A stretch of DNA of 64,000 bases from Candidatus Faecousia faecavium (GTDB lineage Bacteria > Bacillota > Clostridia > Oscillospirales > Oscillospiraceae). Positions 25,390 to 32,872 of the stretch are shown in pieces (the stretch's first letter is position 1; each line of letters starts with the position of its first letter). The stretch lies in contig DVGO01000070.1 in assembly GCA_018712645.1 (NCBI GenBank), positions 41,156 through 105,155 on the forward strand. The letters are read 5' to 3'. Under the pieces are notes generated by a model, which saw only the letters and a program-made list of their open reading frames with translations, was not told where the DNA came from and did not search any database. Both the position numbers and the translations under genes were made by a program.

Positions 25390-26493
25390 TTAAATGGTAA
25401 TCAGTTCGTAGGAATCTTCGCCCAGGCCAATCTTCTTGGCGTGCTCAATCTGGCTGCGCCAGTTGGTGTGGGGAAAGGCACCGGTCAGGTTGTCCAAATC
25501 GGGCCGATTTGCCTTAGCCAGCTTGGAGTTGGGCATGATGCTCTGGGCGTTTACCGCTTCGGCACAGGCCAGATCCAGTGCAACCGGGTCGAAGGAGGCA
25601 AACATGCCCACATCCGGAACAATGGGAATGTCGTTTTCTGCATGGCAGTCGCAGTAGGGGCTGACATCCCGAACCAGGCTCACATGGAAGTGGGGGCGTC
25701 CGTCCAATACGGCTTTGGTGTACTCGGCAATCTTGCAGTTGAGGATGGTGGCGGACTGGGCATAGGCGGGAGAAATGGCCTTCACCGGGCATACGTCAAT
25801 GCACCGGCCGCAGCCCATGCACTTGGTCCAGTCGATGTGCATGATGCCGTTTTCCATCTGGGGGCCGTCGTGGGCACAGTACTTGGCGCAGGTGCCGCAG
25901 CCGATACACTTTTCCGGGTCCACTTCGGGACGGCCTTCGGAGTGCATCTCCCGCTTGCCAGCATTGGAGCCGCAGCCCATACCCAGATTCTTCATAGCGC
26001 CGCCGAAACCGGCTTCTTCATGGCCCTTGAAGTGGTTCAGGGAGATGACGATGTCGGCATCCATAATGGCACGGCCGATTTTTGCCGTTTTCACATACTC
26101 GCCGCCCACCACAGGCACGTCTACATCGTCGGTGCCCTTCAGGCCGTCGGCAATGAGGATATGGCAGCCGGTGGAGTAGGGGGTAAAGCCGTTAAGGTAA
26201 GCAGTTTCCAGGTGATCCAGGGCGTTTTTCCGGGAGCCGACGTACATGGTGTTGGCATCGGTGAGGAAAGGCTTGCCGCCCAGATCCTTCACCAAATCCA
26301 CGATTACCCGGGCGTAGCCGGAACGCAGATGGGCCATGTTGCCCAGTTCGCCAAAGTGAATCTTAATGGCCACAAATTTGTCCTTGAAGTCGATCTGATC
26401 CATGCCGGCACTCAGGCACAGCCGGGCCAGTTTCTGGGGCAGTGTCTCAGATGTACCGGTGCAGAAATCGGTAAAATAAACTTTGGATGCCAT
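25390..26493 (-). CDS. DUF362 domain protein with two [4Fe-4S] clusters
   Basis: 367 aa from ATG at 26493 with GGAGGTAACC upstream. The N-terminal DUF362 domain carries the KIHFGELGNMAHLR and NHFKGHEEAGFGGAMKN motifs. A 2[4Fe-4S] ferredoxin module follows at about residues 190-240: CIGCGTCAKYC and CMGCGRCIDVCP. The protein is probably a cytosolic redox or metal-handling protein; the biochemical role of DUF362 is not established. It stands alone, divergent from an antiporter gene. Confidence 0.9.
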   Translation of the reverse strand: MASKVYFTDFCTGTSETLPQKLARLCLSAGMDQIDFKDKFVAIKIHFGELGNMAHLRSGYARVIVDLVKDLGGKPFLTDANTMYVGSRKNALDHLETAYLNGFTPYSTGCHILIADGLKGTDDVDVPVVGGEYVKTAKIGRAIMDADIVISLNHFKGHEEAGFGGAMKNLGMGCGSNAGKREMHSEGRPEVDPEKCIGCGTCAKYCAHDGPQMENGIMHIDWTKCMGCGRCIDVCPVKAISPAYAQSATILNCKIAEYTKAVLDGRPHFHVSLVRDVSPYCDCHAENDIPIVPDVGMFASFDPVALDLACAEAVNAQSIMPNSKLAKANRPDLDNLTGAFPHTNWRSQIEHAKKIGLGEDSYELITI

Positions 26494-26682
26494 TGAGGTT
26501 ACCTCCTGTCAGAATTTGCCTTCAGTTTACTTGTTATTGGCTGGAAAGTCAAGAAGTACGGGAGAATATGAAACAGGAAAAGGAAAATCATTCGTTGGAA
26601 TGCACAATTATATAGGAGGATCATTTTGTAAATTGCACAAAGTTTTTTTTGTATTTCGAAAAAACTTTGGCGGGAATAAATC

Positions 26683-26711
26683 TTGCGGCGAAGGATAAAT
26701 GGTGGTATCAT
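26683..26711 (+). promoter_or_regulatory. promoter upstream of the CPA2 antiporter
   Basis: TTGCGG (26683-26688), 17-bp spacer, TATCAT (26706-26711). The rest of the 283-bp divergent region (26494-26776) is AT-rich and shows no further gene. Confidence 0.5.
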
Positions 26712-26776
26712 GTGCCCGCCGGAATAGGAGCGTTTTCCATTGCGGCAATCGCAAATCAATATCAGGGGGAATCACT

Positions 26777-28045
26777 TTGGAAATTTATCTGATCAGCCTG
26801 GCCGTTGCCTTGGTTGGCGGCCTGATGCTTTCTCGTTTGACCAAGTTAATTAACCTGCCTGCCGTTACGGCCTATCTGGTGGCGGGCCTGATTCTGGGAC
26901 CGTTCTGCCTGGGCGCGCTGAAGGTCAGCGGCTTTGGCTTCAATACGCTGGAGCAGGTGGAAACCATGGGCATTGTGACCCAGACGGCTCTGGGTTTCAT
27001 CGCCTTCACCATCGGCAATGAGTTCCGGCTGAGCCAGCTGAAGGCCACCGGCGCCAAGGCCATTACCATCGGTATTTTGCAGGCGGTTATCACCACCATT
27101 GTGGTGGACATTGTTCTGGTTGCGCTGCACCTGTTCTTCCCGCAGCTGATTTCCATCCCCTGTGCCATTACCCTGGGTGCCATCGCTTCGGCTACCGCTC
27201 CTGCTGCCACGCTGATGGTGGTGCGCCAGTATAAGGCCGACGGCCCCATGACTAGACTGCTGATGCTGGTGGTTGCCATTGATGATGCGGTGGGTCTGGT
27301 GCTGTTCTCCGCTTCCTTCGGCATTGCCACGGCTCTGTCCAGCGGACAGGTCAGCGTGCTGGCTGTGGTGGTGGAGCCGATTCTGGAGATTGTGGCATCT
27401 TTGCTTCTGGGCAGCGCCATGGGCTGGCTGATGAACTGGGTGGAGCAGTTCTTCCACTCCCGCAGCAAGCGTATGTCCATCTCCGTTGCTTTTGTGATGC
27501 TCACGGTAGGAATGTCCATGCTGGAGTTTGACATCGGCGGGATTCACCTGGGCTTTTCTCTGCTGCTGGTGTGCATGATGACCGGCACCATTTTCTGCAA
27601 CATCTGCGACACTTCCGAGGAACTGATGAACCGTGTGGATGGCTGGACCATGCCCCTGAACGTGCTGTTCTTTGTGATCTCCGGCGCAGAGCTGGATCTG
27701 AATGTGCTGGCCCAGCCGGTTACCCTGCTGGTGGGCGTCACCTTCATTCTGGCCCGGTCTGCCGGTAAGTACTACGGCGCTGCCCTGAGCTGCCGCCTGA
27801 CCCGGCAGCCCAAGCCCATTACGGATCATCTGGGCATCACCCTGCTGCCCCAGGCCGGTGTGGCACTGGGCATGGCTATGACAGCGGCTACACTGCCCGA
27901 TGGCGCCCTGGCCCGGAATGTGGTGCTGTTCAGCGTCCTGGTTTACGAACTGATCGGACCCAACCTGACCAAGCGGTCTTTGCTGGCAGTGGGCGAAATC
28001 AAGCCCGAGGGCCGTACCAGCGCAAGAAAAATCAACGAGGCGTAA
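26777..28045 (+). CDS. CPA2-family cation:proton antiporter (KefB/NapA-like membrane domain)
   Basis: 422 aa. TTG start at 26777 behind CAGGGGGA; a longer frame from 26699 lacks a site. About twelve hydrophobic helices. The AIDDAVGLVLF motif carries the paired Asp residues of the CPA2 ion-binding site, and GFIAFTIGNEF and LLPQAGVALGMAM match family helices. No C-terminal TrkA-N domain is present, so regulation differs from KefB/KefC. It probably exchanges Na+ or K+ for protons. Confidence 0.88.
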   Translation: MEIYLISLAVALVGGLMLSRLTKLINLPAVTAYLVAGLILGPFCLGALKVSGFGFNTLEQVETMGIVTQTALGFIAFTIGNEFRLSQLKATGAKAITIGILQAVITTIVVDIVLVALHLFFPQLISIPCAITLGAIASATAPAATLMVVRQYKADGPMTRLLMLVVAIDDAVGLVLFSASFGIATALSSGQVSVLAVVVEPILEIVASLLLGSAMGWLMNWVEQFFHSRSKRMSISVAFVMLTVGMSMLEFDIGGIHLGFSLLLVCMMTGTIFCNICDTSEELMNRVDGWTMPLNVLFFVISGAELDLNVLAQPVTLLVGVTFILARSAGKYYGAALSCRLTRQPKPITDHLGITLLPQAGVALGMAMTAATLPDGALARNVVLFSVLVYELIGPNLTKRSLLAVGEIKPEGRTSARKINEA

Positions 28046-28083
28046 CTTCAGCAAAATGCCCCTTTCTCTGCAGGAAATTCCTG

Positions 28084-28112
28084 TTGACAAAACCATCCGA
28101 ATTGCTTACAAT
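28084..28112 (+). promoter_or_regulatory. promoter of the ZTP-riboswitch operon
   Basis: Consensus TTGACA (28084-28089), exactly 17 bp, TACAAT (28107-28112). It is among the best promoters in the window. Confidence 0.88.
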
Positions 28113-28121
28113 GAATGTACC

Positions 28122-28195
28122 ATCTTACATGACTGACGGACGAATGCGGTTTAACGCAGGGGAAGTGTAAGAGTAGTTGTGCCGACCGTCTGGGC
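28122..28195 (+). ncRNA. ZTP (pfl motif) riboswitch aptamer
   Basis: Conserved ACTGACGGACGAATG (28132-28146), a short hairpin (28145-28158), AGGGGAAGTG (28158-28167) and the hallmark GCCGACCGTCTGGGC (28181-28195) occur in the right order and spacing for the pfl RNA that binds ZMP/ZTP. A consensus promoter ends 10 nt upstream and a terminator overlaps its 3' end. ZTP signals low 10-formyl-tetrahydrofolate and stalled purine synthesis. Called by eye; a covariance model would settle it. Confidence 0.85.
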
Positions 28196-28226
28196 GATCT
28201 GGTTACCAAACTGGATCGCCCTTTTT
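28192..28226 (+). terminator. riboswitch-controlled terminator of the ZTP leader
   Basis: GGGCGATC (28192-28199) pairs with GATCGCCC (28214-28221), followed by five T residues. The left arm uses the GGGC of the aptamer's conserved CTGGGC, so ligand-stabilised aptamer folding and termination exclude each other. This predicts an ON switch. Confidence 0.88.
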
Positions 28227-28294
28227 GTTCATAGTTTTTTCGAACAGGCGGGAAGACAAAGGGTGTGTCAACACAAAGAATCGAGGGGCGCATT

Positions 28295-29629
28295 ATGAAA
28301 AAAATCAGAAATCTCTCCGAAAGCGACTTTTTGAAGCTGTTTTTTGGGCTGCTGAGCCTGGCTTTCCTGGTTGGGGCTGTGTGTATGCCGGATCGGGGCA
28401 GCATGTTTTCCGGCCTGTGGCAGATCATTAGCCAGCCCAGCAAGCTGACTACCAACTACTTTGCAGTGGGCGGCTATGCGGCTACCTTCCTGAACATGGG
28501 TCTGGTGGGACTGATCTGCCTGGGGCAGTTTGTGGTATTCCGGGGCAAGGCCAATAATGTCTCTACCCTGGCTGTGGTGCTGACGCTGGGTTTCTGCTCC
28601 TGGGGCATCAACATCCTGAACATCTGGCCCACCATTTTCGGCGTGATGCTTTACGGCCTGGTGAAGAAGGAATCCTTCGGCAGCCTGGTCAACGCCATGA
28701 TGTTCTCCACCGGTATTGCGCCGCTGATTACGGATCTGATGATCCGCTACCCCTACGCTGAGGCGGTGGGCTTCAACCTGCCGGGCATCGGCGTGGCTGT
28801 GCTGGTGGGTATTGTCATTGGATTTTTCCTGCCGGCGGGTATGGCGGCATCTCCCAGCATTCACAAGGGCTTTGACCTGTACTCCGCAGCGCTGCCAATT
28901 GGCATGACGGCGTTCTTCCTGAATGCGGTGCTGTTCAAAACCATGGGTGTTGCCCTGCCTGACGGGGCGGATGCTGCCCAGCTTCAGGTTGCCTCCCGGC
29001 TGACGGTGAACCTGTTCTGCGGCATTGTCTTTGGCCTTTGCGTGCTGGGGGCGCTGGCATTGGGATGCAAGCCCCGGGATTACTGGCGCCTGCTGACCGA
29101 TAAGGCAGCGGTGAACAATTTCTCCTCTATCTATGGCAATGCGGTATTCCTGATGAATGTGGGCGTGTTCGGTCTGTTCATCCTGGGATACTATAATCTC
29201 ATCGGTGCATCCTTCAACGGCGTGACCTTTGGTATTATTTTCTGTATGCTCTCCACCTGCAACTCCGGCTCTCACCCGGGCAACGTCTGGCCCATTATGG
29301 TCGGTTACTTCCTGGCATCGGTGGTGTTCGGCTGGCTGTCTACACTGGCAGGGGGAACCTTTGCTCAGGCCATCAATGCCCAGGCCATCTGCGTGGGCCT
29401 GTGCTACGCCAATGGCCTGAGCCCGGTATCCAGCAAGTACGGCTGGCAGTTTGGCGCTCTGGCAGGCGGCATGCACTACATGCTGGTGACTTCCGTGCCC
29501 AACCTGCACGGCGGCTTCTGCCTGTATAACGGCGGCTTCACTGCGGCGCTGATCTGCGTTCTGCTGATTCCTCAGCTGGAGCGGTTCACCAAGACCAAGC
29601 AGGAACGCCGGGAACTGAAGGTGAAATAA
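28295..29629 (+). CDS. DUF1576 multi-pass membrane protein under ZTP riboswitch control
   Basis: 444 aa from ATG 28295 with GAGGGG at 28283-28288; an upstream ATG at 28265 lacks a site. Ten or more hydrophobic helices with short loops. The motif LSTCNSGSHPGNVWPIMVGYFLAS and the Asn-Gly-rich NGLSPVSSKYGWQFGALAGGMHY segment are likely functional. The function of DUF1576 is unknown. Control by a ZTP riboswitch and the adjoining purine nucleoside phosphorylase gene suggest transport of a purine nucleoside, base or folate-related compound (inference). Confidence 0.8.
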   Translation: MKKIRNLSESDFLKLFFGLLSLAFLVGAVCMPDRGSMFSGLWQIISQPSKLTTNYFAVGGYAATFLNMGLVGLICLGQFVVFRGKANNVSTLAVVLTLGFCSWGINILNIWPTIFGVMLYGLVKKESFGSLVNAMMFSTGIAPLITDLMIRYPYAEAVGFNLPGIGVAVLVGIVIGFFLPAGMAASPSIHKGFDLYSAALPIGMTAFFLNAVLFKTMGVALPDGADAAQLQVASRLTVNLFCGIVFGLCVLGALALGCKPRDYWRLLTDKAAVNNFSSIYGNAVFLMNVGVFGLFILGYYNLIGASFNGVTFGIIFCMLSTCNSGSHPGNVWPIMVGYFLASVVFGWLSTLAGGTFAQAINAQAICVGLCYANGLSPVSSKYGWQFGALAGGMHYMLVTSVPNLHGGFCLYNGGFTAALICVLLIPQLERFTKTKQERRELKVK

Positions 29630-29635
29630 GGGAGG

Positions 29636-29665
29636 CGTGCTGACCTGGGAAACCAGGCCAGCACG
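29636..29665 (+). terminator. intercistronic hairpin before the PNP gene
   Basis: 13-bp stem 29636-29648/29653-29665 with one mismatch and only a short T tail. It probably trims or stabilises the mRNA and reduces expression of the second gene. Confidence 0.55.
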
Positions 29666-29698
29666 TTTGATGTAATAGAAAACTTGGAGGTAATGAGA

Positions 29699-30517
29699 AT
29701 GTTTTACGATCAGGTAAAAGAGAGCGCCGACTATATCCAGTCCCAGCTGGGACAGAAGGTGGATGTATCGGTGATTTTGGGCAGCGGTTTGGGAAAAATC
29801 GTGGAGGCCATGACGGAGAAAAAGATCATTCCCTATCAGCAGATTCCCCACTTCCCCCAAAGCACCGTAGCCGGTCATGCGGGCAATCTGGTCTTTGGAA
29901 AAATCGGACAAACCAAGGTTCTGGCTCTGCAGGGGCGGTTTCATTACTATGAAGGGTTTACTCTGAAGGAAGTGGCCTACCCGGTGTATGTGATGAAGCT
30001 GCTGGGTATTGAAAATATGATTGTCACCAACGCCTGCGGCGGCATCAATCCGGGATTTGCCCCGGGAGATCTGATGATTATCGATGATTTCATCAACTCC
30101 ATTGGCACCAATCCGCTGATTGGAGAAAATGACGAGCGGTTTGGCCCCCGGTTCCCGGATATGTCCGAACCCTATTCCACTGCCCTGCGGGAAAAGGCAA
30201 AGGCAGCGGCAGACAGCTTAGGGATAGAAACCAAGCACGGCGTGTACACCTTCTTCCAGGGGCCTTACTACGAGACCGCTGCAGAAATCCGGATGTATAA
30301 GACCCTGGGAAGCGATGCCATCGGCATGTCCACAGTGCCGGAGACCATCGCCGCCAACTACCTGGGCATCAAAACCCTGGGCATTGCCTGCATCACCAAC
30401 ATGGCAACCGGACTGCGCACGGGAAAGCACAGCCACGAAGAAGTGGTGCGCATTGCGGAGTTGTCCAGCGAAAAACTTTGCCGCTGGATCACAAAACTGC
30501 TGGAAACCTGGAACTAA
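29699..30517 (+). CDS. punA: purine-nucleoside phosphorylase (trimeric, PunA type)
   Basis: 272 aa from ATG 29699, 8 nt after TTGGAGG. Signature segments of the low-molecular-mass PNP family: ILGSGLGKIV (phosphate site), AGHAGNL, QGRFHYYEG, TNACGGINP, GPYYETAAEIRM, IGMSTVPE and the base-binding ITNMATG. It splits purine nucleosides with phosphate to the base and ribose-1-phosphate in the cytosol. Placement in the ZTP-controlled operon ties nucleoside breakdown to purine shortage. Confidence 0.94.
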   Translation: MFYDQVKESADYIQSQLGQKVDVSVILGSGLGKIVEAMTEKKIIPYQQIPHFPQSTVAGHAGNLVFGKIGQTKVLALQGRFHYYEGFTLKEVAYPVYVMKLLGIENMIVTNACGGINPGFAPGDLMIIDDFINSIGTNPLIGENDERFGPRFPDMSEPYSTALREKAKAAADSLGIETKHGVYTFFQGPYYETAAEIRMYKTLGSDAIGMSTVPETIAANYLGIKTLGIACITNMATGLRTGKHSHEEVVRIAELSSEKLCRWITKLLETWN

Positions 30518-30557
30518 CAGCCGTATCCCGGAAAATGCCGGGTGAAAAGTCCCAAAT

Positions 30558-30589
30558 ACAGCCTGTCCCGAAGATAAGGGACAGGCTGT
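30558..30589 (+). terminator. hairpin after the PNP gene
   Basis: Perfect 12-bp stem 30558-30569/30578-30589; the T tract is interrupted. Confidence 0.7.
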
Positions 30590-30604
30590 CTGCATTTGTT
30601 CTGC

Positions 30605-30633
30605 TGGACAAAGAAGAACTTGTGTGCTATGAT
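30605..30633 (+). promoter_or_regulatory. promoter upstream of the TM1266/ECF-S genes
   Basis: TGGACA (30605-30610), 17-bp spacer, TATGAT (30628-30633). Confidence 0.7.
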
Positions 30634-30639
30634 GATGCC

Positions 30640-30753
30640 GTGATCCTGACATTAAGCGAAAACGCTGCGTGAAAGGTGCGAATATGGTGTTTCTTCCCCG
30701 GTATTCTGCCGGGGATACTGCCGTTGCCGTGCCGTTGGGTCACGGCAATTTTT
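30640..30753 (+). promoter_or_regulatory. unclassified structured leader with intrinsic terminator
   Basis: A 130-nt leader precedes the small regulator gene. It holds AGCG-AAAA-CGCT (30656-30667), a CCCCGG/CCGGGG stem (30696-30701/30709-30714) and a terminator TTGCCGTG/CACGGCAA (30724-30731/30741-30748) with T5 (30749-30753). Three stacked hairpins ending in a terminator just before the ribosome-binding site is riboswitch architecture. TPP, FMN, cobalamin, THF, preQ1, glycine and SAM signatures were looked for by eye and not found. Confidence 0.55.
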
Positions 30754-30770
30754 CATTTTGGAGGGGTTCT

Positions 30771-31034
30771 ATGCAAACACGGGTAGCGGTTATGAGCATC
30801 ATCGTGGAAAATCCGGACGCGGTGGAGCAGCTCAACGCCATGCTCCACACTTACGGAGAGTACATCATTGGCCGAATGGGGATTCCTTACCGCAAACGGG
30901 GGGTCAACATCATCGCCATTGCCCTGGACGCGCCCCAGGATACCATTTCCGCCCTGGCAGGGAAGATTGGAAGCCTGACGGGAATCAGCGTGAAAACGGC
31001 TTACTCCGGCGTGACGGCTGGGGAACAAGAATAA
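30771..31034 (+). CDS. TM1266-type small regulator (iron-only hydrogenase system regulator family)
   Basis: 87 aa from ATG 30771 with GGAGGGG at 30760-30766. It has a compact ACT/NikR-C-like fold: TRVAVMSIIVENPDAVEQLN, then YGEYIIGRMGIPYRKRGVNIIAIAL and a final SLTGISVKTAYS strand. Relatives are annotated as putative regulators linked to [FeFe] hydrogenase maturation genes, but the true ligand is unknown and no DNA-binding domain is present. Here it is paired with an ECF S component, so it may sense that substrate (inference). Confidence 0.8.
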   Translation: MQTRVAVMSIIVENPDAVEQLNAMLHTYGEYIIGRMGIPYRKRGVNIIAIALDAPQDTISALAGKIGSLTGISVKTAYSGVTAGEQE

Positions 31035-31053
31035 AGAAAAGAGGATGCTTGTT

Positions 31054-31599
31054 ATGAATAAGAAAATTCGCTGGATTACGGAAACCGCTTTGCTGCTGGC
31101 GCTGCTGATTGTGCTGCAGTCGGTAACCAAAAGCTTCGGACAGTTTGTCACCGGTTCTTGCGTCAACGCAGTGCTGGCCCTGGCGGCTTTGCTGACGGGC
31201 TTGGGCAGCGGAATTACCATTGCGGTGATTTCTCCTGTGCTGGCGTTCCTGCTGGGCATCGCCCCCCAGGCGGTGACGGTACCGGCAATTATGGTGGGAA
31301 ATACGGTGTTTGTGGTGCTGATTCGGCTGATTGCCGGAACGGACAGCAAGGTTCTGGGTAAGCAGATTGCTGCATGGATCATTGCCGCTCTGGCAAAGTT
31401 TGCGGTGCTGTATCTGTTGGTGGTAAAGATCATCTGCGGTCTGGCTGCTGCACCGCTGCTGGAGGCGGGCACCCTGAAAGAGCCTATGCTGAAGATGCTG
31501 CCTGCCATGTTCGCCTGGCCTCAGCTGGTTACGGCGCTCATTGGCGGAGCAATCGCCCTGATTCTCGTACCGGTGCTGCGCAAGGCGCTCCATCGCTGA
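31054..31599 (+). CDS. ECF transporter S component, substrate unknown
   Basis: 181 aa from ATG 31054, 10 nt after AAAAGAGG; an ATG at 31045 is too close. Five or six helices, with the small-residue helix LALLIVLQSV and the NAVLALAALLTGLGSGITIAVISP segment typical of S components. It has no ATPase or T component beside it, so it would use a shared module elsewhere. Substrate unknown; coupling to a TM1266-type protein is seen in other Clostridia (recalled association). Confidence 0.75.
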   Translation: MNKKIRWITETALLLALLIVLQSVTKSFGQFVTGSCVNAVLALAALLTGLGSGITIAVISPVLAFLLGIAPQAVTVPAIMVGNTVFVVLIRLIAGTDSKVLGKQIAAWIIAALAKFAVLYLLVVKIICGLAAAPLLEAGTLKEPMLKMLPAMFAWPQLVTALIGGAIALILVPVLRKALHR

Positions 31600-31605
31600 A
31601 AAACC

Positions 31606-31638
31606 ATCCCCGGGCCCATTGGGTCCGGGGATATCTTT
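31606..31638 (+). terminator. terminator after the ECF-S gene
   Basis: Stem 31606-31617/31621-31632 (ATCCCCGG outer arm, with inner mispairs), followed by TATCTTTT. Confidence 0.8.
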
Positions 31639-31652
31639 TGGAAAGAAATAAG

Positions 31653-31682
31653 AAAACCGACATCCATTAGGATGTCGGTTTT
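31653..31682 (-). terminator. terminator of the tRNA array
   Basis: 13-bp perfect stem AAAACCGACATCC (31653-31665)/31670-31682, with the T-rich end on the minus strand just after tRNA-His. Confidence 0.85.
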
Positions 31683-31683
31683 A

Positions 31684-31761
31684 TGGGGTGGATAATGGGA
31701 CTCGAACCCACGATCTTCAGAGCCACAATCTGACGCCTTAGCCAACTAGGCCATATCCACC
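31684..31761 (-). tRNA. tRNA-His (anticodon GTG)
   Basis: Minus-strand cloverleaf with anticodon loop TTGTGGC between TCAGA and TCTGA stems, the extra 5' G characteristic of tRNA-His opposite C73, T-loop TTCGAGT and encoded CCA. Confidence 0.93.
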
Positions 31762-31778
31762 ATATGTAATTCGCTGAA

Positions 31779-31855
31779 TGGCACGCCAGGAGGGATTCGA
31801 ACCCCCGACCTACTGCTTAGAAGGCAGTTGCTCTATCCGACTGAGCTACTGGCGC
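31779..31855 (-). tRNA. tRNA-Arg (anticodon TCT)
   Basis: Minus-strand cloverleaf: acceptor GCGCCAG/CTGGCGT, D stem GCTC/GAGC, anticodon stem ACTGC/GCAGT around CTTCTAA (anticodon TCT), T-loop TTCGAAT, encoded CCA. Confidence 0.95.
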
Positions 31856-31863
31856 ATATCGAA

Positions 31864-31937
31864 TGGAGCGGGTGACGGGAATCGGACCCGCGTATCCAGC
31901 TTGGAAGGCTGGTGTTCTACCATTGAACTACACCCGC
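31864..31937 (-). tRNA. tRNA-Gly (anticodon TCC)
   Basis: Minus-strand cloverleaf: acceptor GCGGGTG/CACCCGC, anticodon stem CCAGC/GCTGG around CTTCCAA (anticodon TCC), T-loop TCCGATT, encoded CCA. Confidence 0.95.
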
Positions 31938-31987
31938 GAATTCGCTTCACCAGCTGATTCAGCCAGAAGATATTACCATAGAATCCG

Positions 31988-32848
31988 CTATCTGTCAAGC
32001 CCCTTTTGCAAAATTTCCGGTATTTTTTCGTAGATCACATCTGCCACCGCTCCGTCGGCACAGTTGCAAACTGTGGGGAACCGGTCTGCCAGGATGGCGT
32101 CACCGGGGACAAAGGCAAAGTCGGCATCACGCAGCATGGATAAATCATTTTCCGCATCTCCTGCGCAGACGAGAATCTTCCGGCCCAGCTTCTGCTGCAG
32201 CTGGCGGGCGGAGCGGGCCTTGCTCACCCCTTTTGCGTGGATATCCAGAATCCGGGGCGCTGCCCGGAAGACTTCACAGCAGGCGCCGAAGCGCTGCTGG
32301 AGGATTTCCTGAACCTGGTCAATCCGCCGGCATTCTTCCTCGCTGCCGGAAAACAGATGAGATACCGTTACATCCCGGATCTGACCGTAAACGGAGAATT
32401 TCAGGAAGGGTCCCAGATCATCCCCGGGGCGGGCGAAGCCGCGGCTGCATCCGTTGTGGTCACAGAAGGCGTCCCATGCAGGATTTTCCTGGAACCGATA
32501 GTGGGCATCCACTCCCTGGACTTCCACGGTCATATCCGGAAACAGCTCCATACAGGTTTGGACAGTCTGCCACAGATCCAGAGGGATTTCATGGCAGAAC
32601 AGCAATTTCCCGGCTGCAATGTCGTAGGCGGCGGAGCCGTTATACAGCAGCAGGGGAGCGTTTACAGGCACTTTGTCCAGAAAGGGTCTTGCCATGGGGA
32701 CGCTGCGGCCGGTATTGACGGTAAAAGCACCGCCGTTTTCCATAAAGTAGCGAATGGCTTCCACATTCCGCTGCGGAATGGTGGAGTCCGGCGCGGTTAA
32801 AGTCCGGTCGTAGTCGGCAGTCAGCAAAACATCAGAATAAATCCCCAT
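31988..32848 (-). CDS. HAD superfamily Cof-type sugar-phosphatase-like hydrolase
   Basis: 286 aa from ATG at 32848 behind GAGAGGAA. Motif I is DYDRTLT (catalytic Asp residues), motif II VNTGRS, motif III a Lys in the KGVSKARSARQL segment, motif IV AGDAENDLSML. A C2-type cap domain lies between motifs II and III, as in Cof/YidA phosphatases. It dephosphorylates sugar or cofactor phosphates in the cytosol; the substrate cannot be told. Confidence 0.88.
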   Translation of the reverse strand: MGIYSDVLLTADYDRTLTAPDSTIPQRNVEAIRYFMENGGAFTVNTGRSVPMARPFLDKVPVNAPLLLYNGSAAYDIAAGKLLFCHEIPLDLWQTVQTCMELFPDMTVEVQGVDAHYRFQENPAWDAFCDHNGCSRGFARPGDDLGPFLKFSVYGQIRDVTVSHLFSGSEEECRRIDQVQEILQQRFGACCEVFRAAPRILDIHAKGVSKARSARQLQQKLGRKILVCAGDAENDLSMLRDADFAFVPGDAILADRFPTVCNCADGAVADVIYEKIPEILQKGLDR

Positions 32849-32872
32849 ATTGGTATTCCTCTCTCAGGGTAA

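Noticed and set aside
28268..29944. 558-codon minus-strand frame opposite the DUF1576 gene
   Set aside because: His/Gln-rich shadow of a well-supported membrane protein gene with riboswitch and ribosome-binding site on the + strand.
30640..30753. TPP, FMN, cobalamin, THF or preQ1 riboswitch before the TM1266 gene
   Set aside because: None of the conserved cores of these classes is present; kept only as an unclassified leader.
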